Shown here: positions 4,549 through 13,500 of the stretch, one piece after another
Layout of the letters: every line of letters begins with the position of its first letter
Position numbering within the stretch: the stretch's first letter is position 1
Virus record (IMG/VR): IMGVR_UViG_3300032006_000100
Span: 1-22,250 of that record
Length of the DNA stretch: 22,250 bases
Direction: 5' to 3' (one strand)
Source of the DNA: a virus
The notes under the pieces: generated by a model
Databases searched by the model: none
Told to the model about the DNA's origin: nothing
Seen by the model: the letters and a program-made list of their open reading frames with translations, nothing else
Translations under genes and position numbers: made by a program

Positions 4549-7500
4549 ATGGCAGTTACAAAGAAGTCAATTTCAACTCTGATTGAAGCACAACTTCCAG
4601 AGTTCATATATTCTGAGTATGAGCTTTTTGGGAAGTTCGTAACGAAGTACTACGAACACCTTGAGAATCAAGGTGGAACCTTGGATGTTTTGTCTAATAT
4701 AGACATCTATGGTGATATAAACTATTACGAGAAAAAACTTCTTAAGCAGTCTACTACACTGTCTGGAAATATAACAGATTCTGTAACAACCATTACAGTA
4801 GATGATGCAACTTCTTTTCCAGAAGAGAATGGTTACATAAAGATTGATGATGAGATCCTTTTCTATAAGTCAAGGACAGATACAGAGTTTAAAGAGTTAT
4901 CAAGAGGAGTTAGTGGTAATACAACTCTAGGAGATCTTTACAGTCCTAGTACATTTGCTACTACAGCAGCAGCATCACATTCTGGTGGTTCTGTTGTACA
5001 AAATATTAGTAACCTGTTTCTCTATGCTCTAGTAAAGAGTTTTGAGTCACAGTATCTTGGTTCTTTCCCTGAGAAGTATCTTAAGGGTGAAATTGATAAG
5101 AGAACCCTTATTAAGAATATTCGTAAGTTCTATCAGGCAAAGGGAACTGAATCATCTGTTAGATTCATATTCAATACTCTAGTTGCTGGTGGTGAAGAGA
5201 ATGCACCAACTGTGTATGCTCCAAAAGATCGTACATATAAATCTTCAGAGTCTGACTGGGTTAAGGGGTATGCATTAAAAGCAAAAGTTACTAGTGGTAA
5301 TGCTAACGATCTAGTTGGAAAGGTTATTACTCAGACTAGAACAGAAACAGTACCATATGCTTCTGCTACTGTTGATAATGTAAGATATGACAGTACTGTT
5401 GATGGAGAAGATATTTACAACATATATCTTGCAACAGAAACCATTAATGGCGAATTTAAGATTACATCCAAAACAGAATTAATAAAAGAGATTACTACCA
5501 CTGCTGCTAAAGGAGATACTATCAGTGTATTCTCTACTTTAGGTTGGGGTAAGACTGGAACCTTATTGATAGGTAATGAGACATTTACATTTGATAGTAA
5601 GAATGCTATTCAATTTAATATTTTAACTAGACAGAGTGCTACTAATCATAATGTTGGAACAGATGTATATGAACCTATTGAGTTAACTGGTAATGGTGTT
5701 AATCTATTATCTTTTGGTTTAATCTATAATTTAGATGTATCTGATGGACAACCATATGCATCTACTGGAGATGCGGTAGAAATTGGAGATCCTGGGTTTT
5801 CCACAGCTGATGTAAAGATTACTGATATTACTAGTAATAATACAAGGTGGAGATTTAGAGATGTTAATGATAATGTTAATGCACCTGGACATGCCACTAT
5901 ACAAAATAAACTTTTTGATGTATTAACAGAAGTAAGTGCTATCTTTGAAGATGATCAATATTATTACATTGCCGCTTCAGGATATCCAAAACATGCAATT
6001 TTAGATGGTGCTACTGGTGTATCTACTGATGTTAAAGATCAGAAATTATTAAAATTAATTAGAAAATATGCTACTAGAACTACTGAGATATATGAGACAC
6101 CAAATCTTGATGTTGGTATATTTTTAAATGGTACTAGAGCATATAGTTATAAAGATACTGAGCATAAGCATTATGGTAAGTTAGAGGGTATCTCTATACT
6201 TACTCAAGGTAGTAGATATCAGTTACCACCATATGTACTTGTTGAAGGTGTTGCTGGAAAAGCAACTGCTAATTTATCAGGTGAGTTTGTAGAATCTGTA
6301 ACTCTTACAGAAGTTGCACAATATTCATCTACCCCTACTGTTGAGATTCTTTCTGGTCGTGGAGCAGTAGTTCGTGCTATTGTTACAAATGGTAAAGTTA
6401 CCAGCCTAGTGGCTGACAACAAAGGTGAATGGTATTCATCACCTCCTGTTATTTCTATTAGAGATAATGCAGGAAGAGGTAGATTTGCTGAGTTTAATGC
6501 TATTGTAGAGAATGGTAAGATAACAGGGTTTACAAAGATCTCTGAAGGAGAATTTTATACTCAATCTAATGTGAGTGTTACAGTAACTCCTGTTGGATCT
6601 GGAGCTACTGCAAAAGCATCATTAAGAAGATGGGTTAAGAATAGGTATTACAATCTTAAGAATAAGTTGGATTCTGAGAATGGTTATCTATTTGAAAACT
6701 ACAATAAAGAACTTCAGTATGGATATGGTCAGGTTGGTAATCCTAAGACTCTTCGTCATAACTTAGGTGATAACTTAAGTGCTACATTTACAGAACCAAC
6801 ATTTAAGGTTCATTCACCAATTATAGGATTTGCTTACGATGGTAACCCCATATATGGTGCTTGGGGATATACAGACCCACTAGATGCAACATCCTCTATT
6901 GTAAGGATGACTTCTAGTTATATTCAGAAGACTACTAGATCTGGTGGACCAGTAACAAGTACTTATCCTTTGGGAACTTATATTGATGACTATGAGTATA
7001 GACATCGTAGTGGTCTATTAGATGAGAATAATGGTAGATTCTGTATAACTCCAGAGTATCCCAATGGTACATATGCATATTTCCTTACCATTGACGATCA
7101 ACAAAATCCTATATTCCCTTATATCTTAGGTAAGAATTTCTATTCATTGCCAGTAGATTCTAATTATAATTCTAATCTGTCTCAAGATGATATTCCTGTA
7201 AATGCTAGACGTCTTTCAGTGGCTGGAATAACACCTAATGGTGGTAATGTTATTGCTACTATTAATGACATTAAATCTGGAAGTATTGAATCAATAGATG
7301 TTGTTTCTTCTTCATCCAATTTTAGTAATGGATCGGAATTAGTATTTGATAATGTAGGAACAGAAGGTATTGGTGCTGAATCTGCTGTTTCATCTATCAA
7401 AGGAAAAACAGTTAACTTCTTAGAATCTGCTCAGACTAAAGCAAGTAGATTAGAGATTATTAGACCTGCTTACCTTTTTAAGGGTGATAGGTTAACTCAA

Positions 7501-10500
7501 CCAGCAACAGGAACATATGGTGAAGTTGTTGGTGATGTAGTTAATGATACTATAGTTGTACTAAGAGATGTTCAAGGAACATTTGATAAGACTAATACAT
7601 TCTCTGCACAAATTAAAGTTTTAAATTTGCTTCTTGATAGACAAGCATCTTATGCTGTTGGGTCTGTATTGAAATTAACTGATGGTGCTGTTGCTCAGGT
7701 TGCTTTTGGTGAAGTATTAAAAACTACATCATCATCTAATAATGTTACTGTTAAAGTAAGAACAGACCTTGGTGCTACTGGTACTGCTCCATTCTATTTT
7801 CAAACAGAAGATAATTTAGCAGATCATTATCTACAGAGTGATTCTTTATCTGATACAACTGGTAGTAGAATAGTAAGTTTCACTTCTCTAAGTGATGGAC
7901 TAGAACCATTTGTAGTTAATCAGAATGTAGCATTAGTAGAGACTGGTTCTAATCATGGTATTGGATTAGGTGATGCAGTTGATATCTCCATCAATCCAAA
8001 TGATGCCACTACTACAACTACTTACTATGCAAGAAAAAGAATATATCAAGATTTAATTTTAAGGGCTCCTACTGCTAGTACTACTATAGATTATAGTGGA
8101 ATTGGTCGTTTATTAACTGTTAATGTTGGTTGGGATTATACAGATGGTAGTTATACCAATATCCCTCTTACTGGTGGTTCTGGTTCTGGTGCTAAGGCAA
8201 ACATCACAGTTGCTGGTAGTTATGTAACTGAGATTCAGATTACTACTGGTGGAACAGGATATAAGAGACAAGACATTCTTGGTGTTGCTGATGATTCACT
8301 TGTTAGATCTGGTGCATCTATTAGTACACAGAGATTGAAAGTATTTGTAGACCATGTTGGTATATCTGGTCAAGCAACACAAGTTAATGTTGCTGATGCT
8401 TCTAGATTTGCTGATAATGATCTCGTTAAGATTGATGATGAGATAGTAAAGATCAGTTCTATTTCTGGTAATGTAATTACAATAGCAAGAGCACAGGAAT
8501 CAACTACTGCTGTTGATCATTACGATAAAGCACCTGCTGTACTCTATAATGGTAAGTATAACTTTGGAGCAACATTTAAAGTAAATGAATCTGAGGATAT
8601 TGTATATGATTCAACTAATCAAACTATACAAGTTGCTTATCCATCAACTACTGCATTAGATACATTACAAGGTATTACTCAATTAACACAGTTCTTTGAT
8701 GAAAGTAATCCAAAGAGATTAGTTGACCTTGTTTCAGCGACTACTCCAGAGAATAAGTTTGAGTTTAGAAAAGGACTTACTGGTGATTTCGTTAAGACAC
8801 CTAATATAATAGTACAGGAGTACTACAAGTATAAGTTTGATACATCAGATAATTCACTTACAGGAATCTATTTGGATTTCAGTCCAAGTGCTAGATTAAA
8901 TCTTATCCCTGTAGAGAAAACAGAATCTACTATATTACCTGGAAACCCAGGTGCTTACATTGATCTCAAGTTTGGGTTTGGTGCAAGATCTTCAACAAAC
9001 ACTTATACTGAGAAAAAGGATACAGAGTTTAGTAGTTTTTATTATTATGATAAGAATGGTATCTGTAGTTCAGATAATTCTTATATAACAATTAGTAAAG
9101 ATCCTCTTACTGGAAGGAAGGTAATTAGTTATGTTACTAGCAATCGTTTTGTATATGATCTGGATGGGAATTCTCCTGAGTGGGACGGGTCAGGATCAAT
9201 AACATACACCACTACATCTGCATTTGCAGTAGGAGAAGTCAACACTATTAAGGTAACTAGTATTGGTGACAACTATAAAAAGACTCCACTTGTGTTAGGT
9301 ATTAATCCATCTACAAGTTATCGTGCTGCTGCAACAGTTTTATATGATACTGTTACTAAAAGTATCTCAGGTGTTAATGTAACTGAGCATGGTTCAAATT
9401 ATTCACAACCAAAAGTTGTAATTACTAATGGTGACGGACAAGATGCTTCATTTACCATTACATCTAGGGATGGAAAGGTATTAGATATCCAAGTAAGAAC
9501 TAAAGGAAAGGGTTATACTAAAGCCCCTGAGATCGCAGTCATAGAGGGCGATGTCAAGGTCTTCGCTAGAGGATCTGATATTGGTGTACCAAAAAATGTT
9601 TCTATTGTTAGAAATGGTGCTGCATTCCACGGAGACAAAACATTATATTCTGATTACAATTCTTCATTTGTTTATGTAATAAAGGATTATCCTGTTGATG
9701 CATTCCAGAAAGGTGAAGTTATATCTCAAACTGTTAACAATATTGAAGTTGCACGAGGAAAAGTTGTTGAATGGAGGGAAGGCTCAAATCTTTTGAAGGT
9801 TTCTCTTACTTCTGGTGCATTTAGAGAGAATCATACTATTAAGAGTATAAGAAGTGGTAATACTGGTAAGATAACTGCTACATTCGTTACAGTTTTCAGT
9901 CCTGCTGTTAAATCTACTTACGATAATCAAGGATACTTTACATCTGATAGAGGTAGAATTGGTAATGCTAATCAAAGAATTACAGATTCCTTCTTCTACC
10001 AAGATTATTCTTATGTTATAAGATCTAGAACTCCAGTTAATATTTGGAGAGATCTTATTAAGACTACAACTCATCCAGCTGGACTTAAAATGTTCGGTGA
10101 GGTTATTATTGATCCTAAAGCAGAAGGTGACTCTGGTGCTACTATGCCAGTTGAATCTCCTAAAGCAAGAACCTTTAGTGTCATTAATCTCTGGGATCCT
10201 GATAAGAATAAGATTACTGTTGAAAGTACTAAGAGAATAGTTACACAATCTATTCAAAAGTTAGAAGATTATAGATCAAAGACTGGAACAGGATCTGTTG
10301 GAGTAGAGGAATTTAATTTTCAAGATCTTATTGCACAACCTGTTAAGTTAGCAGCAAACTTTGATGGACAATTTAATAGTGATGGGCAGTTAATAGGAAC
10401 TAAAACATTCCAATTACAGAATGCTGAGACAAATCAACTTGTTTATCCTTATAATGAACAAGCATTAATAATAACATTAGATGGTGTAATACAAGAACCA

Positions 10501-13500
10501 GGAGTAGCATTTACTGTTACTGGTAATAGTATAACATTTGCTGCACCTCCTCTTGGAGAAGATAATGTTAATGGTAGTGTAGTTCCTCAACAAGTATTCC
10601 TTGGAAAATTATTTGAATTTAAGTCTGATACAATTAATGCAGCACAATTAAGGAAAGTTAAAAACATTTATCAGAGATCTGGTAGATGGATAGATGCTGC
10701 TAATCAAATCAATCTAAACCAAGACTTTATAGTTAATGAGACTATTGGTTGGTTTGAAGCAGAGTATGATGATATTATTAAAAATAGCACTATACCTTGG
10801 AACCTCTTAGAACAGAGATTTAAAGAAGACATTAGATTAATTCTTAGTGCTGTAGAACATGATATTAGATTTGGTGGTAATGTTAAGGCTGTTGATTATG
10901 CAGAGATATACAAGTCATCATATGAAGGATATGAAGTTTATATCAAAGCAGCATTTAACTATTCTCTTAGATTAGCAAGGCTTGCTATTCGTAACTGGGA
11001 TTGGGTTGAAGTAAATGCAGCATTTACCGCAGGTAGTGATATTGTTGAAGTTAATTCAGGAACAGCAAATATTGCTATAGGAGCTACACTTAGTGCAGGT
11101 ATAGCATTACCATTTGCTAATAACATTAGAGTAATAGAAATTCTTTCTGATACTGAAATAAGGGTATCTGCTCCAGCACAAGCAACTGCTGGATCTGCAC
11201 CTCCAGGATCAAGTAGTCCTGGTACTACTTTCTTAAATGGTACTGCTACTGGTAATGTAACATTGGCTACAGGAACTGGTGCTGTTCAACCTCCTAATAC
11301 ATACAGGACAAATTATACTTTAGCAGTACCTCCTGTCTTTACAGGTGATAACCAAATAAACTTTAGTTTTTCAGGTATTAATAATGGTCAGTTTGTTGAT
11401 GGTTCTTTCTTAATTGGAAAGAATAAAGATCTTATTGTTGATTATGCAGTTAACTGGGCAAAAGAAACATATCCAGGTAACAATTGGCCAGGAAAGGAAT
11501 ATAAGTGTAGAAGAGATCTTGGGTATTTCATTGATGCTGTTGTTAAGCATCTTAAGTATGGTGGTAACACAGAAGTTGTACAAGCTGCTGAATTACACTT
11601 TGTTGGTAGTAAATTAGATTTCATTGATGATTCATTAACACAAGCATTAGAAACTTATAAGAAAGCATTAGTAGAAGTTTGTCCTGCTATAATAAGACAG
11701 TCATTTAATCCTAGTCCTTATTCTAGTCTTACACCATTTGTAGATAATAATATCCCTAATGATCCTTATTCTCCTTCTTGTGCAGAAGTTGAGTCTTCAT
11801 TGAATACTTTCTATGATATTATTGAAGAGATTATTACTACTGGTCCTAATGTTATTGAGAAAACAAACTTTAATCCTAATAAGAGAGGTTACTATACACA
11901 GTTAACACCTTATAGTAATATTGGTATTATTCCAGATGCACAATTAACATCATCAGAATGTGCTGATGTAGTTTCTGCTGTTGATTCTTTAAATATTAAT
12001 ATTCTTAATGGTATTGGTGGAACTAGTGCAACTAGATCTCTACCAGATTATATTGATGGAGAAACAACAATATTTGATTTGTTCTGGGAAGATGGTACTA
12101 AGGTAAATCTAAGTGGTAACGAAGACGATCTATTTGTTGCTTTGAATGGTGTATTACAAAGAAGTAGATATGATTCAACAATTGATACAGGAGATGCTTA
12201 TTATATTGATAGAAGTAAGAATCCAAATCAATTAGTATTTGATAATCCACCTATTTGGGATCAAGATATTACTGCTAGAACTCTTGGAGAACCTACAGCA
12301 GTTGAGAAATTCTTTGCTTATAATGTAGGTAATTACAGAAGATTTACTATAGATAAGACTCTAATACAAGAAGATGGTAGTAGTGCAAAAGGACCATTCT
12401 TAGTTGTAGGAACTAAGAGTAATACTGTTACTAACATTACTGATCATAGATTCTTAGTAGTATTGATTAACGGTGTTATACAAAAGTATCAATCAGCGTA
12501 TACAATTAGCGGTCCTAATATAACATTTGTCAACGAAGTTAAGAAAGAAGATGTTATTGATATTCGCCTTCTTTATGGTGGAGATTATGAGAAGGTTGTT
12601 ACTTTCTATGATCATGAGCCAAACTCTTATCTTGTTAGTAAGAATCTAACAGTCTCAAATGGGACTACAATTAAGACTGATATTGATTCTTATGCAGTTT
12701 ATAATAAAAAGTATGATGATCTCTGGGTATACCAAGAGAGAGGAGATGGTACTATAAATCCAATTGGAAAGATTTTTGATTATGGTGTAGTTGGTACTGA
12801 TCTTATTATTAAACTAAGTTCTGCTAATAGTGCAGTTGAATCAACTTTTGATGTTAAGATTGGTGCTCTTGGTAATCCTGGCACTTCCTATAGTATAGTT
12901 CAATCTAGTAATACATGTGTACTATCGACTAATAATGTTGCTGCTGATGGAACAATACAATTAGTTAAACAGTCTTTAACTAGTTTTACTGGATATAATA
13001 CAGGTAACCCTGTCAAGAGAGTTGGATTCTGGAAACTATTCCCTGGTGATGAGATTAAGGTGGATGGTGAATCAGAATTTAGAACTATTAATAAGGTTGC
13101 AGATAAAGTTTACAGTAAGGAATATAGAACAGGTGCTGATGTAACATCTGATCATTATGGAACTTTTGAGGTAACTCCTTTCAACGGTATTACTCGTGGT
13201 GAAGGTCTTAGTGTTGTTGCTACAGTAGATGGTGGTAAGGTAACTGCTTTATCTTGGAATAAGAAAGTTACAGACTTTACTGTTAGTCCTCCTATTATTG
13301 CACAACCAACTGCATATCAATACTACACACCTCCTGTATTAGAATTTGTTCCTACAGATGGAGCAGGTGGTGGTGCTCGTGCAATGGTTACTGTAGATCA
13401 AGGTCAAGTAATTGGTGTTGATCTTATTGATGGTGGAAGTGGATATACTTCTGCTCCTAAGGTAATTGTTACTAGAAAGTATAAGATTCGCAAAGCGAAT

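Noticed and set aside
9784-10257. 157-codon open frame on the - strand
   Set aside because: It lies wholly within the gp7-like gene, its translation is rich in N, S, I and R as expected for the reverse of AT-rich coding DNA, and no promoter or ribosome site precedes it.
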